Under the pieces are notes generated by a model, which was not told the DNA's origin, searched no databases, and saw nothing but the letters and a program-made list of their open reading frames with translations. The translations under genes were made by a program, and so were the position numbers. From assembly GCA_012269655.1 (NCBI GenBank), contig JAAXJV010000204.1, positions 1 to 8,437 of the forward strand: a stretch of DNA of 8,437 bases, given 5' to 3'. Positions 1-6,726 of the stretch are shown here, one piece after another. Within the stretch, counting starts at the first letter, position 1. Every line of letters begins with the position of its first letter. This DNA is from Pseudomonadales bacterium. Its GTDB lineage: Bacteria > Pseudomonadota > Gammaproteobacteria > Pseudomonadales > Litorivicinaceae.

Positions 1-476
1 CAGGTGCGACCAACGAAGGCGTATTGCTGGATCCGATTTGGCAGGACGCCACCCTTGATTGGCGCTACAGCGAAAATGACCCGCGTCTCGAAGACGGTCG
101 CTTGAGCACCTGGCAGGTACTCGTGATTGACGGCAGCCAGCGTGATGAGCTGTTGTATCTGTCTCGCCAGGTCGTCACCGCGCTGGGCCGCGAGAGCGAG
201 CGGATGGGACGTTCTTTTATCTCGAATCAACCCTTGTCTGCAGAAGTGCGCGACAAGATTGCACTTGAGCATGCCGGTTTGGCTTTCGCCGTCACTCCTA
301 CCGACACCTTGTTGGCGGAGTTAGTAACACGCGGCGCAGATCCTGCGATACAATCCGCCGGCGCGATTGTCTTGGCTGACCCGCTAGGCAACCTCGTTTT
401 GGTTTACCACCAACACACCGGAAAACAATTAATAAAAGATTTTAAGCGCTTACTTAAAGCGTCCAAGATCGGGTGA
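1..476 (+). CDS. SCO/thioredoxin-like cytochrome oxidase assembly-associated protein, 5'-partial
   Basis: The frame is open from the left edge; bases 3-23 read GATNEGV before a TTG at 24, so the true start lies outside the window and the TTG is not a real start. About 157 residues are visible and no cysteine occurs in any of them. The stretch WQVLVID, then LSRQVVTALGRE, and a C-terminal ADPLGNLVLVY followed by KDFKRLLKASKIG match the conserved protein encoded between SURF1 and COX15 in Pseudomonas (PA0111-like, from memory), which has a single N-terminal membrane segment and an SCO/thioredoxin-like periplasmic domain. That N-terminal part is not in view. The gene ends 3 bp before ctaA, so it belongs to the same transcript. 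Its function is not established in the family; a role in oxidase assembly is inferred from context. As I recall, many homologues have a Cys pair after the first strand; here that site reads GSQRDELL. Confidence 0.75.
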   Translation, partial: GATNEGVLLDPIWQDATLDWRYSENDPRLEDGRLSTWQVLVIDGSQRDELLYLSRQVVTALGRESERMGRSFISNQPLSAEVRDKIALEHAGLAFAVTPTDTLLAELVTRGADPAIQSAGAIVLADPLGNLVLVYHQHTGKQLIKDFKRLLKASKIG

Positions 477-479
477 GTT

Positions 480-1562
480 ATGACTAAACAGCACGCAAAT
501 ACTTTGGCTAAATTGACCATTGCAGCTGCTTTCTTTGCCATTCTCGTTATTGGCAAAGGGGCCTATACACGACTGACCGATGCTGGACTCGGCTGTCCAG
601 ACTGGCCGGGCTGCTATGGCTTTTTGACCGTACCCTCGGGCGACAAAATTGAGATGGCCGAGCAGGCCTTTCCCGATACCCCGGTTGAATCCTTTAAAGC
701 TTGGGTCGAGATGATCCATCGCTATATGGCTACGTTCCTGGGTCTGTTGATCGTGGCGATTTTGGTACTGGGCCTGCGTTGGGCACCCAAGGATCCGGAC
801 CAGCGCAAATCCTGGCCGGTCAAGCACCTATGGGCCCTATTTGGCATGGTTTGCTTACAAGGCGCGTTTGGCGCCTGGACGGTGACGCTGAAGGTATGGC
901 CTCTAGTCGTGACGGGGCACCTGATTGGTGGGTTTACGGTATTGACCCTCATGACTTTGTTAGCCGTGCGATTCATGCGCTTTGAGCCCGAGGTCAAAGT
1001 AGGCTCACTGCAAGCCAGCCAGCTCCGCAGCCTAATCCCACTGGGATGGATCGCGATGGCCGCGTTGTGCGTACAAATCTTCCTAGGTGGTTGGACCAGC
1101 ACCAACTATGCGGCGTTGGCTTGTCCAGATTTGCCAACCTGCCAGGGCCAATGGGTTCCGCCCACGGACTTCAAAGCTGGTTTTGATTTTCTTCAGGACA
1201 TCGGGCCGAACTACCTCGGCGGCCAAATGGACAATGAAGCCCGCGTGGCGATTCATTTAACCCACCGTATCGGCGCGATCGTTGTCTTGTTGTTGATGGG
1301 TGCCATGGCCTTATTGCTGATAAGACGAGGCGGCGGCACGGCCTACCAAAACTATGGCTTTGCTATGTTAGGTTTCCTTACACTGCAAATTCTGTTGGGC
1401 CTGTCTAATATTTATTATCAGCTACCCCTATCGGTCGCGACAGCGCACAACGTGGTGGCCGCGATATTGTTGCAGTCTTCGGTGCTTGCGCAATTGGCGC
1501 TGTATCGAGTCGCACGGACCGAACTACAGAGCAACCCAAATTCAGGATGGGCACAGGCATGA
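480..1562 (+). CDS. ctaA: Heme A synthase (COX15/CtaA family)
   Basis: This integral inner-membrane enzyme oxidises the C8 methyl of heme O to a formyl group, giving heme A for aa3-type cytochrome c oxidase. The 360-residue protein has the expected eight hydrophobic segments in two four-helix halves. Signatures are TRLTDAGLGCPDWPGCYG near residues 30-47 with the Cys39/Cys45 pair, and a second pair Cys215/Cys221 in ACPDLPTCQG. The four heme-ligand-type histidines sit in EMIHRY (His80), TGHLIGG (His147), HLTHRIG (His259/His262) and ATAHNVV (His323). The ATG at 480 follows the previous stop by 3 bp with a weak GGTGA ribosome site, consistent with translational coupling. The 3' end overlaps cyoE in an ATGA. 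Length and motifs are normal for the family, and nothing looks truncated. Confidence 0.95.
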   Translation: MTKQHANTLAKLTIAAAFFAILVIGKGAYTRLTDAGLGCPDWPGCYGFLTVPSGDKIEMAEQAFPDTPVESFKAWVEMIHRYMATFLGLLIVAILVLGLRWAPKDPDQRKSWPVKHLWALFGMVCLQGAFGAWTVTLKVWPLVVTGHLIGGFTVLTLMTLLAVRFMRFEPEVKVGSLQASQLRSLIPLGWIAMAALCVQIFLGGWTSTNYAALACPDLPTCQGQWVPPTDFKAGFDFLQDIGPNYLGGQMDNEARVAIHLTHRIGAIVVLLLMGAMALLLIRRGGGTAYQNYGFAMLGFLTLQILLGLSNIYYQLPLSVATAHNVVAAILLQSSVLAQLALYRVARTELQSNPNSGWAQA

Positions 1563-2443
1563 CGCAAGCGATCCAACAGGCAAGTTGGCGTGACTACTAT
1601 CAACTGACCAAACCCAAGGTCGTGGCCTTGATGATGGTCACGACACTCGTTGGTATGGCACTGGCCAGTCCGGGTTGGATCCCTTTGAACGCACTCATTT
1701 TGGGCAATATCGGTATCGCCCTGTGTGCAGGTTCCGCGGCTTGCGTGAACCATCTCGTGGACGAGGAAATCGACCAGCGCATGGCTCGAACTCAAGGGCG
1801 TCCAGTCGCGGCGGGCCGTGTTCCGGTGCGAAATGCCGTGATCTTTGCCGCCGTAACGGCCGCTCTGGGTGCCGGTATTTTGGCTTATGGCGTTAACCTG
1901 CTGACCGCCTGGTTGACCCTGGCCAGTTTGATTGGTTACGCATTTATCTACACATTGCTACTCAAGCGCGCGACACCGCAGAACATTGTCATTGGTGGCC
2001 TTGCGGGTGCAGCACCCCCTTTGCTCGGTTGGACGTCGGTAACGGGCAGTATTGATCCCGAAGCCTTGCTGTTGGTTTTGATTATCTTTGCCTGGACGCC
2101 GCCACATTTCTGGGCCTTGGCCATCCATCGCAAAGACGAATACGCCAAGGTCAATGTGCCGATGCTGCCGGTAACTCACGGTGATAAATTCACCCGCCTA
2201 CACATTTTGCTCTACACCATCATTTTGGTGCTGATTACCATCATGCCCTATTTGATTGGCATGAGTGGCCTGGTCTATTTGGCCGGCGCCATGGTGCTAA
2301 ATATTGGATATCTCTATTGGGGCGTTCGCCTCATGGTTAGCAAGGATGAAAAGGATCCCATGCGTAGCTTTGGCTACAGCATTTGGTATCTGTTAGCCCT
2401 ATTTGTCGCCCTGTTGGTCGACCATTACTGGAGCCTTGCATGA
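1559..2443 (+). CDS. cyoE: Protoheme IX farnesyltransferase (heme O synthase)
   Basis: This polytopic UbiA-family prenyltransferase transfers a farnesyl group from farnesyl diphosphate to protoheme to make heme O, the substrate of the CtaA encoded just upstream. In the 294-residue product, the first Asp-rich motif is NHLVDEEIDQRMARTQGRP (Asn64, Asp68, Asp72), and the second conserved loop is HRKDEYAKVNVPMLPVTHG (residues 190-208). About nine hydrophobic helices are visible. I chose the ATG at 1559, not the in-frame ATG at 1547, because 1559 forms a 4-base ATGA overlap with the ctaA stop, exactly as the next junction does, and has AGGA about 11 bases upstream. The 1547 start has AGG directly abutting it. 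The alternative adds only four residues (MGTG). The gene could equally be named ctaB. Confidence 0.94.
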   Translation: MTQAIQQASWRDYYQLTKPKVVALMMVTTLVGMALASPGWIPLNALILGNIGIALCAGSAACVNHLVDEEIDQRMARTQGRPVAAGRVPVRNAVIFAAVTAALGAGILAYGVNLLTAWLTLASLIGYAFIYTLLLKRATPQNIVIGGLAGAAPPLLGWTSVTGSIDPEALLLVLIIFAWTPPHFWALAIHRKDEYAKVNVPMLPVTHGDKFTRLHILLYTIILVLITIMPYLIGMSGLVYLAGAMVLNIGYLYWGVRLMVSKDEKDPMRSFGYSIWYLLALFVALLVDHYWSLA

Positions 2444-2979
2444 AGACACCGGAACAAGAAGCGGGTATTCGCCGCACGCTGATTCAACTCGGCACCATCA
2501 TTTGCATCATTCTGGCGCTGTTTTTTTGGAAGCTAAACCGCGAAGCGGTGGTAAAGCCTGCGGCGTTGCCCACCGGTTTCGTGAAGCTGGAAACCCCGCG
2601 TAAGCTCGCTGACTTTCCTGGTCAAGCAAAGTGGCGTGTGGCGTTGTTGGATCGTCCAGATTGCACGGGTGAGCAGTGCCAGAGTGCCCGGCCTATCATC
2701 GAGAGAGTTTGGGCGAGTGACATTAAGCTGCCTCGTGATCAGGTCGAACCTTTATGGTTTTCTCCCTCACCGGCCGAATCGGATGTCTTTACCGTTCAAT
2801 CCGTCCCGAGTGATTTTGTCGGTATCGACGAAGCCGGCTGGCTAATCCAGGGTGAATGGGAACAGTACAGCCAGTCGCTTTTGATTGTGAATCCCGATAA
2901 CGAGCTCGTTGCCTGGGTTCGCCCCCCGTTTAACGCACAGTTGATTGTGCGCTCATTGGCACTAGCGGGACTGCGTTAG
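2440..2979 (+). CDS. Degenerate SCO-like membrane-anchored protein
   Basis: The ATG at 2440 overlaps the cyoE stop by ATGA, which fixes the start; a longer frame opens upstream inside cyoE. The 179-residue product has a single N-terminal membrane anchor (about residues 12-30, LIQLGTIICIILALFFW) and then a short periplasmic domain. Position after cyoE is where SCO1/SenC, the CuA-site copper chaperone of cytochrome oxidase, normally lies. The C-terminal SLLIVNPDNELVAWVRPP segment resembles the SCO strand after the copper-ligand His. The copper site is abnormal: the cysteines are Cys75 and Cys80 (CTGEQC, CX4C instead of CX3C), and the usual His position appears to be Tyr143 (EQYSQS). It may be a redox or structural assembly factor instead of a canonical copper carrier. 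Membership of the SCO/thioredoxin fold is inferred from weak similarity and synteny. Confidence 0.72.
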   Translation: MKTPEQEAGIRRTLIQLGTIICIILALFFWKLNREAVVKPAALPTGFVKLETPRKLADFPGQAKWRVALLDRPDCTGEQCQSARPIIERVWASDIKLPRDQVEPLWFSPSPAESDVFTVQSVPSDFVGIDEAGWLIQGEWEQYSQSLLIVNPDNELVAWVRPPFNAQLIVRSLALAGLR

Positions 2980-2984
2980 TGTGA

Positions 2985-3926
2985 TTACAGGCCCGCCCGG
3001 CGGGCCTTCAGAATTTGCTCGAACGCGCCCGGATCTTTGACATGCGGTGGCGCGCCCGGGCCGCCCTCGGCACGACGTGCGAGGGCGACCAAGCGCAGCA
3101 TCCAAAACCGTAATGCTGCCGTTTGAATGACTCTATCCCAGTTCGACTGCTCTTCTTCATTGAGCGGCCGGACGGCTTCGTAGGCGCCGCGCATTGCACT
3201 GACCGCTTCCATATCGAGTGTGCCGTCGGGGTTGGAGCACCAATCATTCAGGGTGACGGCCAAATCAAACACGAAATATCCGGTGCAGGCATTGTAGAAA
3301 TCGATAATGCCGGCGATCTCATCTCCGTCAAACAAGCTGTTATCGCGGAACAAATCGCCATGGATGATCCCGCTGGGCAATGCGGGGTTGCTATCCAGCC
3401 ACGCGCGAGTGTCGGCAATTTGAGTGCCAAGCAGGCTTTTGCCCTCGGTACTCAGAAAGGGCTGGACGCGAGCCTCGTTGCCTTCCCACCAGCTATCCCA
3501 ACGGTGATTATCGCGCTGCATTTCAGGCATGTTGGCGCAGGCTAAATGCATTTGCGCAAGCGCTGTTCCAAGGGCAGCGCGCTGTCGATGGTTCGGCGCC
3601 ATGGGCGCCTTGCCGACCAATTTCGGGAACAACACGGCCGGCTTTTCTTTAAAGGTGTGAAGGCGCTGCCCCTCATGATCCGGCACCGGGATCGCTACCG
3701 GAACCGAGGCGTCGCCAAGGCGCTTGTTGAGCTCAACAAAGAAAGGCACCTCGTCAAAGCCCTGTTCTTCAAAGATCTGAAGGACCCATTCGCGGCCGGC
3801 TGTTACAAAGTAGGTGGTGTTTTCTACGCCGGCCTCGACCCCTTCAAAGTGCGTGGCAGGGGGTAGATCGAAGCGAGACATAAAGTCCGCTAGCTCTTGC
3901 TGAGTGATTTGGGTGTAAACGCTCAT
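2985..3926 (-). CDS. thrB: Homoserine kinase, ThrB type II (aminoglycoside phosphotransferase fold)
   Basis: This cytoplasmic enzyme phosphorylates L-homoserine with ATP in threonine synthesis. The 313-residue product begins MSVYTQIT and has the family pattern: GVEAGVENTTYFV (residues 29-41), an N-lobe with WVLQIFE, the Brenner-type catalytic loop HGDLFRDN (His189, Asp191, Asn196) and the metal-binding DFYNA (Asp209) followed by FVFDLAVTLNDW. This is the APH-fold type found in Pseudomonas and alphaproteobacteria, not the GHMP-type ThrB of E. coli. It converges with the SCO-like gene, with 5 bp between stops, and diverges from polA across a 58-bp gap. The ribosome site is weak (GGA four bases upstream of the ATG). 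Relatives of this fold also phosphorylate other small amines, but the N-terminus, size and location beside polA favour homoserine kinase. Confidence 0.88.
   Translation of the reverse strand: MSVYTQITQQELADFMSRFDLPPATHFEGVEAGVENTTYFVTAGREWVLQIFEEQGFDEVPFFVELNKRLGDASVPVAIPVPDHEGQRLHTFKEKPAVLFPKLVGKAPMAPNHRQRAALGTALAQMHLACANMPEMQRDNHRWDSWWEGNEARVQPFLSTEGKSLLGTQIADTRAWLDSNPALPSGIIHGDLFRDNSLFDGDEIAGIIDFYNACTGYFVFDLAVTLNDWCSNPDGTLDMEAVSAMRGAYEAVRPLNEEEQSNWDRVIQTAALRFWMLRLVALARRAEGGPGAPPHVKDPGAFEQILKARRAGL
2989..3007. terminator. GC-rich perfect hairpin at the convergent thrB/SCO-like junction
   Basis: AGGCCCGC (2989-2996), loop CCG, then GCGGGCCT (3000-3007) forms a perfect 8-bp stem. It lies in the last codons of thrB (RRAGL) and 9 bases after the SCO-like stop. 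No T-run follows on either strand, so it is at best a weak intrinsic terminator or an RNA 3'-end stabiliser shared by two convergent transcripts. It may also simply reflect GC-rich coding sequence. Confidence 0.4.
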
Positions 3927-3940
3927 TTGTCCGGCTCAAA

Positions 3941-3982
3941 AACCGGTATTATCCCAGTAACCCATATCAGAAGTCACCGGTT
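3941..3982. repeat. Inverted repeat AACCGGT...ACCGGTT in the thrB-polA divergent gap
   Basis: AACCGGT (3941-3947) and ACCGGTT (3976-3982) are perfect inverted copies with 28 bases between them. They flank the only promoter-like -10 sequence in this 58-bp region. A shared operator for both divergent genes is possible. A 7-bp arm is short enough to arise by chance. Confidence 0.3.
3948..3977 (-). promoter_or_regulatory. Putative thrB promoter (extended -10)
   Basis: On the minus strand TGGGATAAT is an extended -10 (GATAAT at 3953-3948). GTGACT lies 18 bases upstream (3977-3972) and matches the -35 consensus at four of six positions. Transcription would start near 3941, about 15 bases before the thrB ATG. 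The same AT-rich core reads TATTAT (3947-3952) on the plus strand and could serve polA, though no good -35 is seen in that direction. Confidence 0.42.
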
Positions 3983-3984
3983 GT

Positions 3985-6675
3985 ATGAAAAATCCCGATC
4001 TCGTTCTTGTCGACGGCTCCAGTTACCTTTATCGCGCCTTCCATGCGATGCCGCCTCTAACCACCTCGGACGGCCAGCCCGTCGGCGCACTGCGTGGCAT
4101 TTTGAACATGCTGAAAAAGACCTTTGAAGTGACCCAGCCCACATTAGGGGCTGTGATCTTTGATGCGCCGGGCAAGACCTTCCGGGACGATATGTATCCT
4201 GAATACAAGGCGAATCGCCCCAGCATGCCAGACGAATTACGGGCGCAAATCGAGCCGATCCATGAATTGGTCCGTGCGATGGGACTGCCGCTGATCATGG
4301 TGCCAGACGTAGAAGCGGATGATGTCATTGGAACCCTTTGTAAAGTCTATGCTGAACAGGGTAAATCGGTGTTGGTCTCGACCGGTGATAAAGACATGGC
4401 TCAGCTGGTCAACGATCAGGTGACTCTGGTCAACACCATGGGGGATCAATGGACCTATCTGGATCCGGTCGGCGTGGTGGAAAAATTCGGTGTTCCGCCT
4501 GAGCGTATTATCGATTACCTGGCTCTGATGGGAGATAAGGTCGATAACGTTCCAGGCGTGGAAAGTTGCGGGCCCAAAACTGCGGTTAAGTGGCTGACGG
4601 CTTACGGCGATTTGGATGGCGTGGTGGCACATGCCGATGAAGTCAAAGGCAAAGCGGGCGAGAAACTTCGGGCGGCTTTGGATTTTCTGCCGCTGGGCAA
4701 AGATCTGGTGACCATCAAATTGGATTGTGAGCTCGAGCCGATGGATTTGGCGTTGCCGGGACCGGACGAAGCCAAACTGGCCGAACTCTACACGCGCTTT
4801 GAATTCAAGGGGTTATTGGCGAGTTTGGGTAGCCACGCGCCTGAGGTCGAGACCGGGACCGAGACCGGGACCGCTCAGCCGGCAGCCATTGAAACTCAGT
4901 ATCGATTGATTGATGACCCTGACGCTTTGAAGGCCGCCGTCGAATCCTGTGTGCAGGCAGGTCAGTTTGCGCTGGACACCGAAACCACCTCGGTTTCACC
5001 AACACAAGCCGAGCTTGTTGGTGTGTCGTTATCTTGGGCACCGGGCGAGGCCTGCTATATCCCGGTCTCTCATGAAGTGTTAGAGCCCCAGCTCACACTG
5101 GACGAACTAAAAGCTCAGCTTCAGCCGTTGTTGTCCAATCCAAATCTCACTTGGATTGCTCAGAATCTCAAATACGACTGGATCGTGCTGACGCAGGCCG
5201 GCTTTGATATTGGCTGTCAGCTGCAAGACACCATGCTGATCAGCTACGTGCTGAATGCCACGGGCAGTCGGCATGACATGGATACGTTGGCGCTCAAGCA
5301 CTTGAACCATCAGACCATTAAGTTCGAAGAAGTTTGCGGCAAGGGTAAAAAACAAATCCTGTTCTCGCAGGTGGGATTGGAAGCGGCTCGCGATTACGCC
5401 TGCGAAGATGCTGACATCACGCTGCGACTGTTCGAGGTGCTTAAACCTCAGTTGGATGCGGTGCCAGAGCTAGCTGAGCTCTATTCAACGCTTGAAATAC
5501 CCTTGGTCGAGGTCCTCGCGCGGCTTGAAAAAGTCGGCACCCTCATTGACCCCGAATCCCTGAATCGCCAATCCGAGCAATTGGGTGTGCGACTGGCCGA
5601 GATCGAATCTGAAGCACACGCTATGGCCGGCGAGGAATTTAATCTGGCTTCCACCAAACAGTTGCAGCAGATCCTGTTTGAAAAATTGCAGTTGCCGGTT
5701 TTGAAGAAAACGCCCAAGGGTGCGCCGAGCACCAATGAAGAAGTGCTCCAGGAACTGGCTCTATCCTATCCTCTGCCCGCGCTTTTGATGGAGCACCGCA
5801 CGCTGTCCAAGCTCAAAGGCACCTATACCGATAAGTTACCCGATGCCGCGGATGATCAAGGTCGTATCCACACCAGCTTGCATCAAGCAGTGACAGCGAC
5901 GGGTCGACTGTCGTCTTCGGATCCTAACTTGCAAAATATTCCCATCCGTACTCCCGAGGGGCGCCGGGTACGGGCCGCCTTTGTCGCACCTGAGGGGCAT
6001 CAGTTGGTGGCAGCGGACTACTCGCAAGTTGAGCTGCGTGTGATGGCGCATTTCAGCCAAGATGCTTCTATGATCCAGGCCTTTGTTGAAGATCAAGACA
6101 TTCACAGTGCCACAGCGGCCGAAGTATTTGGCACGGCCAATGACGAGACTCGTCGTAACGCCAAAGCGATTAACTTTGGCTTGATTTATGGCATGAGTGC
6201 CTTTGGTTTGGCACGTAACTTGGGTATCTCCCGGGGAGAGGCACAGCAATACATTGATACCTATTTTGCTCGTTATCCCGGTGTTTTGTCGTTTATGGAT
6301 CAAGCCAAGGCTGATGCGGCCTCAAAAGGCTATGTTGAAACCTTGATGGGACGGCGGTTGTATTTGCCAGACATTCAAGGCCGAGACCCCATGCGTAAGC
6401 GTGCCGCTGAGCGTGTGGCAATCAATGCACCGGTTCAAGGCAGCGCAGCGGATCTGATCAAGGCCGCCATGCTTCGGGTGCAGCAATTAATCGATGGCCA
6501 ATTCCCAGAGATTCGCATGTTGCTTCAAGTGCACGACGAATTGTTGTTTGAAGTGCCGGATGCGCAGGTGGACGCCTTTTCCACGGCTTTGGTTCCGGTG
6601 ATGGAGCAAAGTGATTTAAGCGTGCCGCTAAAGGTTGAGGTTGGCCGCGGGCAAAGCTGGTTTGAGGCGCATTAA
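3985..6675 (+). CDS. polA: DNA polymerase I
   Basis: This 896-residue family A polymerase acts in Okazaki-fragment maturation and excision repair (E. coli protein 928). The 5'-nuclease domain (about 1-285) has VDGSS (Asp10), EADD (Glu110, Asp112, Asp113), TGDKD (Asp135, Asp137) and GDKVDNVPG (Asp184, Asp187). The 3'-5' exonuclease domain is intact: DTET (Asp331, Glu333), NLKYD (Asp398) and YACED (Tyr471, Asp475). The polymerase domain has motif A VAADYSQVELR (Asp678), motif B RRNAKAINFGLIYG (Lys727, Phe731, Tyr735) and motif C QVHDELL (His850, Asp851, Glu852). Phe731 is the residue linked to discrimination against dideoxynucleotides in this family. The ATG at 3985 aligns with the family start, and an in-frame TAA lies at 3958; its ribosome site is poor. 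An ETGTETGT linker between the nuclease and exonuclease domains is encoded by a tandem repeat. Confidence 0.98.
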   Translation: MKNPDLVLVDGSSYLYRAFHAMPPLTTSDGQPVGALRGILNMLKKTFEVTQPTLGAVIFDAPGKTFRDDMYPEYKANRPSMPDELRAQIEPIHELVRAMGLPLIMVPDVEADDVIGTLCKVYAEQGKSVLVSTGDKDMAQLVNDQVTLVNTMGDQWTYLDPVGVVEKFGVPPERIIDYLALMGDKVDNVPGVESCGPKTAVKWLTAYGDLDGVVAHADEVKGKAGEKLRAALDFLPLGKDLVTIKLDCELEPMDLALPGPDEAKLAELYTRFEFKGLLASLGSHAPEVETGTETGTAQPAAIETQYRLIDDPDALKAAVESCVQAGQFALDTETTSVSPTQAELVGVSLSWAPGEACYIPVSHEVLEPQLTLDELKAQLQPLLSNPNLTWIAQNLKYDWIVLTQAGFDIGCQLQDTMLISYVLNATGSRHDMDTLALKHLNHQTIKFEEVCGKGKKQILFSQVGLEAARDYACEDADITLRLFEVLKPQLDAVPELAELYSTLEIPLVEVLARLEKVGTLIDPESLNRQSEQLGVRLAEIESEAHAMAGEEFNLASTKQLQQILFEKLQLPVLKKTPKGAPSTNEEVLQELALSYPLPALLMEHRTLSKLKGTYTDKLPDAADDQGRIHTSLHQAVTATGRLSSSDPNLQNIPIRTPEGRRVRAAFVAPEGHQLVAADYSQVELRVMAHFSQDASMIQAFVEDQDIHSATAAEVFGTANDETRRNAKAINFGLIYGMSAFGLARNLGISRGEAQQYIDTYFARYPGVLSFMDQAKADAASKGYVETLMGRRLYLPDIQGRDPMRKRAAERVAINAPVQGSAADLIKAAMLRVQQLIDGQFPEIRMLLQVHDELLFEVPDAQVDAFSTALVPVMEQSDLSVPLKVEVGRGQSWFEAH
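4849..4872 (+). repeat. Two perfect tandem copies of a 12-bp unit inside polA
   Basis: GAGACCGGGACC occurs at 4849-4860 and again at 4861-4872, encoding ETGT twice (residues 289-296). The unit itself is two near-identical hexamers (GAGACC/GGGACC). It falls in the linker between the 5'-nuclease and 3'-5' exonuclease domains and keeps frame, so gain or loss of copies would be tolerated. This is a likely replication-slippage site. Confidence 0.85.
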
Positions 6676-6694
6676 ATTTTTTTCAAATAAGTCG

Positions 6695-6721
6695 GAACTA
6701 ATTCGAAAACCCTGGGTCACA
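6695..6721 (+). promoter_or_regulatory. Sigma-E/AlgU-like promoter for the polA-engB small RNA
   Basis: GAACTA (6695-6700), preceded by G as in the extended GGAACT form, is followed after exactly 16 bases by TCACA (6717-6721). This fits the extracytoplasmic sigma-E/AlgU pattern GAACTT-N16/17-TCtgA with few departures. The AT-rich run just upstream (about 6671-6690, including seven T residues at 6677-6683) is placed like an UP element. The predicted transcription start is near 6727, right before the first hairpin of the small RNA. In Pseudomonas aeruginosa the small RNA at this locus, ErsA, is known to depend on AlgU. Confidence 0.6.
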
Positions 6722-6726
6722 GGGTA

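Noticed and set aside
1547..1558. An in-frame ATG 12 bases upstream as the start of cyoE
   Set aside because: AGG abuts this ATG, leaving no spacing for a ribosome site. The ATG at 1559 gives an ATGA overlap like the next gene junction.
2383..2439. An N-terminal extension of the SCO-like protein into cyoE
   Set aside because: The extra residues are cyoE sequence read in another frame and would precede the membrane anchor with an arginine/proline-rich tail. The ATG at 2440 is coupled to the cyoE stop.
3123..3545. A 140-codon open frame on the plus strand opposite thrB
   Set aside because: It is antisense to the catalytic core of a well-supported homoserine kinase, has no ribosome site, and its translation resembles no family I know.
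5836..6303. A 155-codon open frame on the minus strand inside polA
   Set aside because: It lies opposite polymerase motifs A and B, whose coding constraint explains the open frame. It shows no recognisable domain or start signal.
6677..6683. The T-run directly after polA as a polA terminator
   Set aside because: I find no stable hairpin immediately before it. It fits better as an AT-rich upstream element of the small-RNA promoter, with polA read-through ending at 6789-6817.
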